This document shows positions 1-8,132 of a stretch of 64,000 nt of DNA, one piece after another. Source of the DNA: Sinorhizobium meliloti 4H41 (GTDB lineage Bacteria; Pseudomonadota; Alphaproteobacteria; Rhizobiales; Rhizobiaceae); NCBI RefSeq assembly GCF_000375585.1, contig NZ_AQWP01000005.1:62001-126000 (forward strand). Direction: 5' to 3'. A program made the position numbers and the translations under genes. The first letter of the stretch is position 1; each line of letters begins with the position of its first letter. The notes beneath the pieces are model-generated. The model was not told the DNA's origin and did not search any database. It saw only the letters and a list, made by a program, of their open reading frames with translations.

Positions 1-297
1 ATCACCGCTGCGCACCAGGGCTACGTTGAGCGACCAGTCGAACGCATCCGCTGGCAAGAACATCTCGCCCAGCCAGGCCGCGCGGGAGGCTGGATCAGCG
101 TTGTGTCCCAGCATTTCGGTTGGGAGCGGTAGCATCCCGTCGCTGACCACCAGCACGTCAATCTCACCGACTCGCACCGCATAGCGCGACGGGACCAACT
201 CTTCGGGTCCCGTTCTGCCGGGGTGTGAGTTGTTGTCCAAGCTCATGCTGGTCTCCTGCTGAGCAATCGAAGGGGGTATGGTTTCTGTCTGCGGCAT
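1..297 (-). CDS. MBL-fold metallo-hydrolase, N-terminal part (runs off window)
   Basis: Partial minus-strand gene whose 3' part lies left of base 1; 99 residues are visible. The segment reading VPSRYAVRVGEIDVLVVSDG, followed by PLPTEMLGHN and a FDWSLNV stretch, matches the N-terminal strands of the metallo-beta-lactamase-fold hydrolases related to AttM/AhlD-like enzymes. The zinc-binding HxHxDH motif would come later and is not visible, so activity cannot be judged. Start: ATG at 297 has an AGGAG-type ribosome binding site; an in-frame ATG at 246, also behind CAGGAG, would remove 17 residues. It lies upstream of, and points away from, the AhpD-family gene at 562-1011 on the same strand. Confidence 0.7.
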   Translation of the reverse strand, partial: MPQTETIPPSIAQQETSMSLDNNSHPGRTGPEELVPSRYAVRVGEIDVLVVSDGMLPLPTEMLGHNADPASRAAWLGEMFLPADAFDWSLNVALVRSGD

Positions 298-447
298 GAT
301 GCGCTCCTGTTCTGCGTAATTGAAACGTGTCGGTTACAAGCCAGGGCGGATTTTATATTGAGGCGTGTTTGGCGGTCGATCCGGCCAAGGAAGAGGAAAG
401 GCCATACCTGAGGATAGGGCAGCCTATGCTCTCTGTGCGGCCGCAGC

Positions 448-479
448 GGAGATTTTGGCAGAGGGAGATTTTGGCAGAG
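448..479. repeat. Perfect 16-bp tandem duplication
   Basis: The 16-mer GGAGATTTTGGCAGAG occurs twice in immediate succession (448-463 and 464-479) in the 264-bp gap between the MBL-fold gene and the AhpD-family gene. No gene is recognised in the gap (298-561). It looks like a slippage duplication; no function is apparent. Confidence 0.85.
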
Positions 480-561
480 GCTGGCATGAAGGAGCAGACG
501 CTTTGCATCGGACCCTCCAGAGCGGATGAATCCGCCCGGTGCGTTCGCGTCTGCTCGGTGA

Positions 562-1011
562 TCAAGCGGCGCGCTTGTGGTCTGCCGGATGCTGCAGCCG
601 AAATCCGATCGCCAGCCGGTTCCATGCATTGATCATGGCGATGCCGATAGACAGCACCAGGAGTTCGTCTTCCGAAAAGACGCTTTGAGCAATTTCATAA
701 TCCGCATCCGGCGCACGGCTCTCGGCGATATTGGTCAGCGACTCGGCCCAGGTGAGTGCTGCGCGCTCACGGTCGCTGAACAGCTGCGATTGGCGCCAGG
801 CGCTCAGAAGACGCTCTTCCGTCTCGCCCCGTTTCAGGGCGTCCTGACGATGCATGTGCAGGCAATGGGCGCAACCGTTGATCTGCGACACGCGCACCTT
901 GACGATCTCCATTAGTTTGGGGTCGAAGCTTTTGGCAATCCAGGCTTCGACGGCGACGAGGCCATCGACTCCGTCATTCTTCCTGGTCAATATGTTCAAA
1001 CGTCCGGTCAT
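562..1011 (-). CDS. AhpD-family (carboxymuconolactone decarboxylase-like) alkylhydroperoxidase
   Basis: 149 residues, the usual size for a single-domain AhpD/CMD protein. The redox motif Cys47-x-x-Cys50 with His54 (in NGCAHCLHMH) is intact, as expected for a peroxidase that reduces organic hydroperoxides through a cysteine pair. The following helices (SDRERAALTWAESLT and SIGIAMINAWNRLAIG) match the all-helical family fold. It is probably cytoplasmic and oligomeric. Its neighbours are other redox or stress genes, which suggests a small detoxification patch. The physiological substrate and reductant cannot be inferred. ATG 1011 is preceded by GGAGAGCAGA. Confidence 0.88.
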   Translation of the reverse strand: MTGRLNILTRKNDGVDGLVAVEAWIAKSFDPKLMEIVKVRVSQINGCAHCLHMHRQDALKRGETEERLLSAWRQSQLFSDRERAALTWAESLTNIAESRAPDADYEIAQSVFSEDELLVLSIGIAMINAWNRLAIGFRLQHPADHKRAA

Positions 1012-1288
1012 TCTGCTCTCCGTGGATTGATTGCGATCGGGTCGAAGCCACGCGGGTCGCCCGGATCACCAACTATCGACGGCATGGCGGATCATCCATC
1101 TGTCCGGAAGGCGCGCCCGATGCGCATCTGATGGAGCTGAGCCTTTCCGATCGATTAGGCTTCCCGTCGTTTGGGCCACCTCCTCCTATACTTCGGCAGA
1201 GGAAGGTCGCGTCCCATGTAGAATGGTGTGCGATCGCGAACCCACGCATTCTCCCGGCATGCGCAACCGCTGCCTTAGGAGAAAGAAG

Positions 1289-1360
1289 ATGCCCAAAAAT
1301 ATCAATGTGTTGGCGCTCTGACGCAGCCGTCGCGACGGGTCGTTCGACGCGATCGGCTCG
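1289..1360 (+). pseudogene. Relic of an NADPH-dependent FMN reductase N-terminus
   Basis: A good ribosome binding site (AGGAGA) precedes ATG 1289, which starts MPKNINVLAL and then stops at TGA 1319-1321. Immediately downstream the bases still resemble the FMN-reductase phosphate-binding loop: a shifted reading gives a Ser/Gly-Ser-Leu-Arg-x-Gly-Ser-Phe pattern, as in the family's SGSLRxGSFN motif. The rest of the roughly 180-residue protein is absent before the chloroperoxidase gene at 1413. I read it as a frameshifted, 3'-deleted remnant. The identity rests on about 20 residues, so it is tentative. Bases 1012-1288 upstream hold nothing I recognise. Confidence 0.5.
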
Positions 1361-1412
1361 GGCCGGCGGTTCCCATCCTCTTTCGCATTTCAATCATCGT
1401 GAAGGATAAAAT

Positions 1413-2393
1413 ATGCAGGACATTTCAAACCCACCGGCTGTCGGCGTCTCGCGCCGCGACGCGCTGCTCGGCAGCCTTACCGCCGGTATCGCAACGGCCT
1501 TGCCGGCGGTTGCCGCCGCAAACACTCCGAAGCAGCCTCTCACCGCCACCATTAACCACGGAAAGCAAGCCATGAGCACCATCACCACCAAGGACGGCAC
1601 AGAAATCTATTACAAGGACTGGGGCACCGGTCCGGTCGTCACCTTCTCGCACGGCTGGCCGCTGAACTCCGATGCATGGGACGGTCAGATGCTATTCCTC
1701 GTCCAGCAGGGCTTTCGCGTCGTGGCGCACGATCGCCGCGGCCATGGACGCTCAAGCCAGCCGACGTCGGGGAACGACATGAACGGATACGCCGATGATC
1801 TGGCGGCCGTTATCGAGGCGCTGGACCTCAGGGACGCAACGCTGGTCGGTCACTCCACCGGCGGGGGCGAGGTTGCCCGCTATATCGGCCGGCACGGTAC
1901 GAAGCGCGTCGCCAAGGCCGTCCTCATCGCCGCCGTGCCGCCAGTCATGGTGAAATCGGCGGCCAATCCGGAAGGCCTGCCGATCGAGGCGTTCGACGCG
2001 ATCCGTGCTGGTCTCATCAAGGATCGCTCGCAATTCTACCGTGACCTTGCCCCGCAATTCTACGGCGCCAATCGACCCGGCTCGAATGTTTCCAAGGGCA
2101 CGCTCGACCAATTCTGGCTCTGGAGCATGCAGGCGGGTCTCTTGAACGCCTATGAATGCGTCAAGGCGTTCTCGGAGACCGACTTCACCGAAGATTTGAA
2201 GAAGTTCGATGTGCCGACGCTCGTCCTGCACGGCGAGGACGACCAGATCGTGCCGGTCAAGGATTCCGCCGTCAAATCTGCTCGGCTGATCAAGGGTGCC
2301 AAGGACATCTACTATCCCGGCGCGCCGCACGGCATTACCGCCACGCATCAGGACCAGGTCAACGCCGACCTGCTCGCCTTCCTCAAGGCCTGA
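1413..2393 (+). CDS. Alpha/beta hydrolase, non-heme chloroperoxidase-like, with Tat-type signal
   Basis: 326 residues. The body (from residue 54) is a cofactor-free haloperoxidase/esterase-type alpha/beta hydrolase: oxyanion region SHGWPL (79-84), DRRGHGRS (107-114), nucleophile elbow GHSTGG with Ser148, the Asp in [12 protein letters not shown], and the His in GAPHGI near the C-terminus. Before it sits a twin-arginine-like leader (SRRDALLG, residues 13-20, then a hydrophobic Ala/Leu-rich stretch ending AVAAA), suggesting export. ATG 1413 has GAAGGA upstream. Met54 (ATG 1572) also has a GGAAAG site and matches the usual cytoplasmic family start, so two forms are possible. The natural reaction is unknown: hydrolysis/perhydrolysis is typical and halogenation may be incidental. 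Confidence 0.85.
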   Translation: MQDISNPPAVGVSRRDALLGSLTAGIATALPAVAAANTPKQPLTATINHGKQAMSTITTKDGTEIYYKDWGTGPVVTFSHGWPLNSDAWDGQMLFLVQQGFRVVAHDRRGHGRSSQPTSGNDMNGYADDLAAVIEALDLRDATLVGHSTGGGEVARYIGRHGTKRVAKAVLIAAVPPVMVKSAANPEGLPIEAFDAIRAGLIKDRSQFYRDLAPQFYGANRPGSNVSKGTLDQFWLWSMQAGLLNAYECVKAFSETDFTEDLKKFDVPTLVLHGEDDQIVPVKDSAVKSARLIKGAKDIYYPGAPHGITATHQDQVNADLLAFLKA

Positions 2394-2400
2394 TCCCAGG

Positions 2401-2436
2401 CGGGATGCGGAGCAGCCCGCCGTGCTCCGCATCCCG
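2401..2436 (+). terminator. Strong hairpin after the chloroperoxidase-like gene
   Basis: A perfect 14-bp stem, CGGGATGCGGAGCA (2401-2414) with its complement at 2423-2436 and an 8-base loop, starts 7 bases after the stop codon. There is no real T-run, so it could be a terminator or an mRNA 3' stabiliser. Confidence 0.65.
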
Positions 2437-2463
2437 TCCGCGCTTGGGGCGGCAATTCGCGGC

Positions 2464-2955
2464 ATGCTCATAACCGGCAGCGCCAGCGGAATCGGCCCCA
2501 GCACGGCCGAACTTGTGCGCTCGAGACGTCAACCGCCTCCTCGACTTCGCGCGGCGCTACGGCGAGCAGGTTGTCCCCATTGAACGCGATGTGACGGACA
2601 GGTCGCATCGCAGGGCGCAGTCGCAACCGCGATGGAACGGTCCGGATGCTTCGACGTGCTGTTGAACAAGGCCGGCTATCCGCATCCAGGCCCTGTCGAA
2701 TAGGTCTCTGAAGATGATTTCAAGGCGGAGATCGACACCCTGCAGACGTCAGGACATATCATCAACATCTCCTCCAGCTCGGCGCGCCTCGCCAGGACGA
2801 TCTGCCGGAACTGCTCGTCCCCGGAAGCGACGCGCTGGCGCGATTTTCCCAGAATGATGCGGTCCGATGGACGGCCGCGCGCGCCGCTGGAATGAGGCGG
2901 CAGTTCGTCGGACCTCGACGTGGATGCCACGCCGCTGCTCCGGACTGACAAGAAC
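2464..2955 (+). pseudogene. Disrupted short-chain dehydrogenase/reductase (SDR)
   Basis: Pieces of one SDR appear in order but in different frames. The NAD(P) loop LITGSASGIG begins at 2467. It is followed by RLLDFARRYGEQVVPIERDVTD. A frameshifted stretch reads FDVLLNKAGYPHPGPVE, then an in-frame TAG (2701-2703), then VSEDDFKAEIDT. After that the text jumps to SGHIINISSSSAR, so about 60 residues of the core are deleted. C-terminal-like fragments (ELLVPGSDAL-type) follow to about 2955. The YxxxK catalytic pair is gone, so it cannot encode an active enzyme. Bases 2956-3168 contain no gene I recognise. Confidence 0.8.
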
Positions 2956-3168
2956 CATCCAAGCGGATGTCGGATATCGTTGCGACATGACAGTTTTCTA
3001 CCAAGCCGGCCAAGCGACGGCGCCGCCGCCGATACATGGATTTCCATAAGTTGTGGCTGTCCAGTGGCGCGAATAGTGTACGACGCGGGGTCGCTGGCGC
3101 TGAGGTCGAGACTAGCCATTCGATATGCTGGCGCCGCCCAAGCTTTATTTTCCCTGCAGGAGCCGCCG

Positions 3169-6100
3169 ATGACGGACGTCTGGTCGAACCGCCCCCAATT
3201 CCTGCACCTGGGTCTGTTTTTTCTGGCTTATGTCCTGGGTTGCGGCTTCGCGCAGGCACTTGCAGTCGTACCCGGAACAGGCATTTCCATATGGCCCCCG
3301 AGTGGGCTTTTCGTTGCAACCCTTATCCTTACACCCAAGCAGAGCTGGCCCTGGTGGGTGCTGGTCGGCTGCCTTGGCGAGCTATTCGGCAATGTCCTGT
3401 GGTTCCAGAGCCCGCTGCCGGCCGCCGTCTTGATTTATACCGGCAACGCGCTCGAAGCGATGGTCGGCGCATGGCTCGTAAATCGGGTATTGGGTCGGCC
3501 GGTTCGGCTGGAATCCTTGCGGGAAGTTCTTGTGTTCGTCGTGGTGGGCGCTGGAGCTGCCCCGGTGGTCAGTGCGACGATAGGGAGTGCGACGCTTGCC
3601 TGGTTCGGCATATTCTCGCAAACGTTCTTGGCGGCCTGGCCTCTCTGGTGGATCGGGGACGCCACTGGGGTCCTGCTCGTCGCGCCGCTCGCGCTCGCCG
3701 TGATCCAGAACTGGAACGGCAAGGCCGAGCTAACGGCTGCGCGATGGATAGAGGCATGCGTCGTGGGAGTTATCCTTCTCGGCGTCGCGACCCTTTCGCT
3801 CGGCGGCTACCTGCCCTTCGCCTATATAATCATGCCGCCGCTGCTTTGGGCTGCGGTGCGCTTTGAGTTCAAGGGGGCTGCGGTTACCCTCGCCCTCCTC
3901 GCGCTAATAACCGCGGTCTTCACGATATCCGGCGCCAGCCAGTTCGCCGGAAACGCCGAGAACCAACGCCACAACCAGATCATGCTGCAACTCTTCCTGG
4001 CGATCTCCGCATTTTCGGCCCTGGTCGTGGCCGCCATGTCCCGGCAGCACCAGCTCGCGTTGCTGACATTGCGCCAAAGCATGGAGGCCCTGCGCGACCG
4101 GGAGCGAGAGCTCTCGCAGATCGTGAACTTGGTCCCAGTCCACATCAGACGCCTGACGCCCGAAGGCGAGCCGACCTTCTTCAACAAGCGCCTGGTGGAT
4201 TTTTTCGGTCTGGATCTGCAACAGTTGCACAGGCCAGGCACAAGTCAGCTAGAGGCAAACATTGAGGCTCTTGTCCATCCGGATGATGCGCCCGGTCTAT
4301 TGCAGGCGGTCCGCGATGCTGTCGCCAGAGGCGAGCCATACTCGATGAAATATCGCATGCGCCGCGCGGACGGCGTGTATCGCTGGGTTGATGGCCGAGC
4401 GGAACCCTTGCGAGACGAAGGCGGGACGATCTTGCAATGGTACGCAATCTCAATCGACATAGATGATGAGGTGCGCGCGCAGGAGGCCTTGCGCGACCGG
4501 GAGCGGGAGCTCTCGCAGCTCGTAGACGCCTTGCCAGTCCACATCTGGAGCTGGACGCCTGCTGGCAAGCTGGCCTACGTCAACAAGCGATCTTTGGAGG
4601 ATCTCGGCCTTTCCAAGGCGAATTTCGAAGATTCCGTCCGGGTGGCGCAAAAGCTGGTACATCCCGAAGATGCCCCCGAGGTCCTTCGAGCGTCAGCCAA
4701 CTCCCTTAAGTCTGGCGACGCCTTCATGAGGCGTTATCGCCGGCGTTGGAAAGATGGCAGCTATCGCTGGATAGAGGCACGCGCGCAGCCTCTGCGCGAT
4801 CAAGATGGAACGATCGTTCACTGGTATCAGGTGTCCATCGACATCGACGAACAGGTGCAGGCCGAAGAAGCGCTGAAGAGCAGCAAGCGGCAATTGGAGC
4901 AAATGATCGACGCCATGCCTTTCAATATCCTGAGCTTCGCCGCTTCAGGCAAGATGACCTACACCAGCAAGCGATATCTCGACGACGTTGGTTCGCCGAC
5001 GGCAGACTTCCAAGACTTTGATGCGCTGGCCCGGGACGTGGCTCACCCCGACGACTTTCCAGCGATGTTTCAGAGGGCATCGGATGGCTTTGCGGCCGGT
5101 GAGCCTTTCGTGAACCGATTTCGCGGGCGAAACAAGCAGGGCGTCTATCGCTGGAAAGAGGCGCGGGCGCAACCGTTCCGTGATGCAGATGGCACAATCG
5201 TGCAGTGGTACATTGCTTCGATCGACATTGAGGACGAGATGCGCGCGCAGGCGGCATTGCGCGAGAGAGAACGCTTCCTTTGGCAACTGGTGGAAACACT
5301 GCCGGCGATGATTGATTGTGTCGCACCGAACGGCGAACCTGTCTATCGCAGCCAGCAACTGCGCGAGTTCCTTGGCTATGAGCTGGAGGAACTGGATGGG
5401 AAGGCCAAAACGCGGCTGAACGGCACGCTCGATGCCGCGGTCCATCCCGACGATGTCGCGGGCGTCAAGGAGCATTTTGCCCAGTGCGTGGCGACCGGCG
5501 AACCCTATCTCAGAAAGCACCGCCTACGACGCTTCGACGGCGAATATATCTGGGTCGAAACGCGCGCCGCGCCGATGCGCAAGGACGACGGCACCATCGT
5601 GCAATGGAACGTTATTTGCCTGGATATCGATGGCGAGGTGCGGATGCAGGAAGAGCTGCGCCTGGCGCAGGAGCGACTTGCGCGCGCCAGCCAAGCCGCG
5701 AGCCTCGCGGAGCTGTCGGCCTCCATCGCCCATGAGGTGAATCAGCCCTTGGCGGCGATCGTCGCCAATTCGCATGCGTGCTACCGCTGGCTGTCGGCTG
5801 AGCCCGTCAATGTCGCGCGCGCCAAGATCACGACCGAACGGGTAATCCGCGACGCCAACTCAGCGGCGGAAGTCGTCGGCCGTATCCGTGCGCTGTTCAA
5901 GCAATCCGTGGAGAATAGGACCAGCCTGTCGCTCTCCGGCGTCATCGCCGAGGCGTGTAACCTGGTGGCGGGGGAGGCTTTGCGCCGTCGCATCCGGCTC
6001 GACATCGACGCGGAGGTCATGCTTCCGCCCATCGCAATCGACCGCATTCAGATCCAGCAGGTCCTGGTCAATCTCATGCGCAATGGCATGGAAGCAATGG

Positions 6101-6375
6101 AGGCCGTCGCGGTGGAAAAATTGCTCACCGTGCGCGCCTATCGCGTGGGCAGTGAGGTGCAGACCGAAATTGGCGACCGGGGAAGCGGTATCGAGTTTCC
6201 GGATCAGATCTTCGAACCTTTCTTCACGACGAAAGAGAATGGAATGGGCATGGGTCTCGCCATCTGCCGCTCGATCGTCGAGGCGCATGGCGGGCGTTTA
6301 TGGGCCGAGAAAAACGAACCGCATGGCGCGCGGTTCGTTTTCACCTTACCAATCGCGGGGAAAGCGGCGCCATGA
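3169..6375 (+). CDS. Membrane hybrid-input sensor kinase: MASE1, four PAS, HisKA, HATPase
   Basis: 1068 residues. Residues ~10-300 form a multi-span MASE1 sensor region (GISIWPPSG near the start; about eight hydrophobic helices). Four PAS_3/PAC repeats of ~128 residues follow, beginning near 306, 439, 566 and 695, each ending in a W(Y/N)xxSIDID-type PAC tail. A short coiled coil leads to the HisKA helix with phosphoacceptor His855 in SIAHEVNQPL. The ATPase part has an N-box (NLMRNGMEAM), DRGSGI and GMGMGLAICRS. Start: ATG 3169 has GCAGGAG upstream; the open frame extends 83 codons further left but overlaps relic DNA. The stop overlaps the next regulator's start (ATGA). The signal is unknown; PAS_3 folds may bind small ligands or cofactors. 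The HEVNQPL H-box resembles FixL/DctB-type kinases. Confidence 0.92.
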   Translation: MTDVWSNRPQFLHLGLFFLAYVLGCGFAQALAVVPGTGISIWPPSGLFVATLILTPKQSWPWWVLVGCLGELFGNVLWFQSPLPAAVLIYTGNALEAMVGAWLVNRVLGRPVRLESLREVLVFVVVGAGAAPVVSATIGSATLAWFGIFSQTFLAAWPLWWIGDATGVLLVAPLALAVIQNWNGKAELTAARWIEACVVGVILLGVATLSLGGYLPFAYIIMPPLLWAAVRFEFKGAAVTLALLALITAVFTISGASQFAGNAENQRHNQIMLQLFLAISAFSALVVAAMSRQHQLALLTLRQSMEALRDRERELSQIVNLVPVHIRRLTPEGEPTFFNKRLVDFFGLDLQQLHRPGTSQLEANIEALVHPDDAPGLLQAVRDAVARGEPYSMKYRMRRADGVYRWVDGRAEPLRDEGGTILQWYAISIDIDDEVRAQEALRDRERELSQLVDALPVHIWSWTPAGKLAYVNKRSLEDLGLSKANFEDSVRVAQKLVHPEDAPEVLRASANSLKSGDAFMRRYRRRWKDGSYRWIEARAQPLRDQDGTIVHWYQVSIDIDEQVQAEEALKSSKRQLEQMIDAMPFNILSFAASGKMTYTSKRYLDDVGSPTADFQDFDALARDVAHPDDFPAMFQRASDGFAAGEPFVNRFRGRNKQGVYRWKEARAQPFRDADGTIVQWYIASIDIEDEMRAQAALRERERFLWQLVETLPAMIDCVAPNGEPVYRSQQLREFLGYELEELDGKAKTRLNGTLDAAVHPDDVAGVKEHFAQCVATGEPYLRKHRLRRFDGEYIWVETRAAPMRKDDGTIVQWNVICLDIDGEVRMQEELRLAQERLARASQAASLAELSASIAHEVNQPLAAIVANSHACYRWLSAEPVNVARAKITTERVIRDANSAAEVVGRIRALFKQSVENRTSLSLSGVIAEACNLVAGEALRRRIRLDIDAEVMLPPIAIDRIQIQQVLVNLMRNGMEAMEAVAVEKLLTVRAYRVGSEVQTEIGDRGSGIEFPDQIFEPFFTTKENGMGMGLAICRSIVEAHGGRLWAEKNEPHGARFVFTLPIAGKAAP

Positions 6376-7013
6376 CAGCGGATGACCACGTCGTTTTCAT
6401 CGTCGATGATGACAAGCGCATAACGGAGGCTCTCGGCGAGCTCCTGGAGACCCACGGGATGCGTGCCATCGCCTTCGGTTCGGCGGGCGATTATGTCAGC
6501 GCCGAGAAACCGGATGTGCCTTCTTGCCTGATCCTCGACGTCGAATTGCCCGATATCAACGGACTTGAACTGCAGCGCCAGATCGCCGAGGGCGATCATC
6601 CACCCATCGTCTTCATCACCGGGTATGGCGACATTCCCTCCTCGGTACGGGCGATCAAGCATGGTGCGGTGGATTTCCTCACCAAGCCGTTCAGCGACGC
6701 GGACCTCATGGCTGCGGTGCATACGGCGATTTCCGAGGATCGGAAAAACCGATCGGAACGGGCTGAACTGAGCGTGTTGAGGCAGCGTTATCTCGAACTG
6801 ACGTTGCGCGAACGCGACGTGCTGCCGCTCGTGGTCAGCGGCCTCCTCAACAAGCAGGCGGCATCGGAACTGGGAATCAGCGAAGTGACGCTGCAGGTCC
6901 ATCGAAGGAATGTGATGCAGAAAATGGCCGCGGCATCACTCGCCGACCTGGTGCGCATAGCGGAGCGACTGGGAATACCGATCACCCATTCGCGCCGAAC
7001 GGGAGGAAATTGA
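6372..7013 (+). CDS. FixJ-family response regulator (receiver + LuxR-type HTH)
   Basis: 213 residues. The receiver (~1-125) has the acidic pocket VDDD, phosphoacceptor Asp in CLILDVELPDING, a Thr in FITGYGD and Lys in LTKPF. The C-terminal GerE/LuxR HTH (about 140-205) carries LTLRERDVLPLVVSG, NKQAASELGISEVTLQVHR, the usual DNA-binding helices. It is translationally coupled to the upstream kinase by a 4-base overlap, so it is almost certainly that kinase's cognate regulator. Targets are unknown. Start at 6372 rather than a frame-compatible upstream start inside the kinase. Confidence 0.92.
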   Translation: MTADDHVVFIVDDDKRITEALGELLETHGMRAIAFGSAGDYVSAEKPDVPSCLILDVELPDINGLELQRQIAEGDHPPIVFITGYGDIPSSVRAIKHGAVDFLTKPFSDADLMAAVHTAISEDRKNRSERAELSVLRQRYLELTLRERDVLPLVVSGLLNKQAASELGISEVTLQVHRRNVMQKMAAASLADLVRIAERLGIPITHSRRTGGN

Positions 7014-7015
7014 TC

Positions 7016-7393
7016 ATGGAGAACACCAAGCCAGTCGTCGCGGTTGTCGATGACGACCCGAGGCTGCTCGAGTCGCTGGAAGAACTGCTGGAATCCGCTG
7101 GATATGCAACTTGCTGCCTCCGCTCGGCCGAGCACCTGCTCGCCCGCGGCCTGTCGGACCTGGACCTGCTGATCACCGATATCGGCATGCCCTGCATGAA
7201 CGGCTTTGAACTTCGTGACATCGTCAACAAGGCGCGTCCGGAACTGCCGGTATTCCTGGTCACCGGCCGCCACGAGATCGCCTCTCAGGGCCGCGCGCGG
7301 GGCATCAGCGGCTTTTTCCGCAAGCCTTTCGATGCGCCTGCCCTGCTCATCGCGATAGGGGAAGCTTTGCAGAAATCGAGAAATGGAGGGTGA
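7016..7393 (+). CDS. Single-domain response regulator (receiver only)
   Basis: 125 residues, just a CheY-like receiver: VVDDDPR, phosphoacceptor Asp in LLITDIGMPCMNG, VTGRH and FRKPF. No output domain is present. It starts 2 bases after the previous stop, behind GGAGG; a TTG two codons earlier is an alternative start. Such proteins commonly act as phosphate sinks, intermediate carriers or protein-interaction switches. Here it sits between two FixJ-type regulators and downstream of one kinase, so it probably modulates phosphate flow between them. Confidence 0.9.
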   Translation: MENTKPVVAVVDDDPRLLESLEELLESAGYATCCLRSAEHLLARGLSDLDLLITDIGMPCMNGFELRDIVNKARPELPVFLVTGRHEIASQGRARGISGFFRKPFDAPALLIAIGEALQKSRNGG

Positions 7394-7395
7394 TT

Positions 7396-8091
7396 ATGAG
7401 AATTGACCAGCCGCTCCGGAGATCGGCAGTGCTGTCGCCACAGCACAAGAATGACACAAGTGAGCCCGTCGTCATCATCGTCGATGACGACGCGGCTGTT
7501 CGCGAAGGCTTGTCGGAACTGATCCTCTCGGCGGGCTTCCAGGCCGTAGCCTTCGCCTCGACCCGTGAAGTGCTCGACGCCGACATACTGGACAGCCCTG
7601 GCTGTCTGATCCTTGACGTTCGCATGCCTGGGGCAAGCGGCCTCCACCTGCAGCACCATCTGGCGGAGAGCGGCAATGGGAAGCCGATCATCTTCCTGAC
7701 CGGACACGGCGATATTCCGATGACGGTACAGGCGATGAAGGCAGGTGCCGTCGATTTCCTTACCAAACCCGTGCGCGACCAGACGCTGCTCGATGCGGTG
7801 ATCGCCGGCATTGCGCTCGATGCGTCGCGACGGGCCAACGCCATGGTCGTCAGGCGCAACGTCGAACGCCTGGAGACGCTCACGCATCGCGAGCGCGAGA
7901 TCCTGCGTGAAGTGGCGCGGGGGCGGCTCAACAAGCAGATCGCATTCGACCTCGGGATAAGTGAGGTCACTGTCAAGCTGCACCGCGCCAATGTCATGCG
8001 CAAGATGGAGGCCGGATCGATCGGCGAGTTGATCAGGGCCTGGGAGACGCTGCCCATGGCGATGCGCGAGGCCGGCGGCGCCTGGTTCTGA
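7396..8091 (+). CDS. FixJ-family response regulator (receiver + LuxR-type HTH), second copy
   Basis: 231 residues. A ~25-residue leader precedes the receiver (VIIVDDDAAVREGL; phosphoacceptor Asp in CLILDVRMPGASG; FLTGHGD; FLTKPV). The LuxR-type HTH has LTHREREILREVARG and NKQIAFDLGISEVTVKLHR. It is a paralogue of the regulator at 6372-7013 but clearly diverged. It starts 2 bases after the previous stop behind GGAGGG; GTG 7390 is an alternative start. It is the last gene of the four-gene signalling operon. Targets unknown; possible recognition of the same or overlapping sites is inference. Confidence 0.92.
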   Translation: MRIDQPLRRSAVLSPQHKNDTSEPVVIIVDDDAAVREGLSELILSAGFQAVAFASTREVLDADILDSPGCLILDVRMPGASGLHLQHHLAESGNGKPIIFLTGHGDIPMTVQAMKAGAVDFLTKPVRDQTLLDAVIAGIALDASRRANAMVVRRNVERLETLTHREREILREVARGRLNKQIAFDLGISEVTVKLHRANVMRKMEAGSIGELIRAWETLPMAMREAGGAWF

Positions 8092-8132
8092 CAGGATCGA
8101 TTTTTGCCGGCGTCGCCGATGATAGGTTGTGA

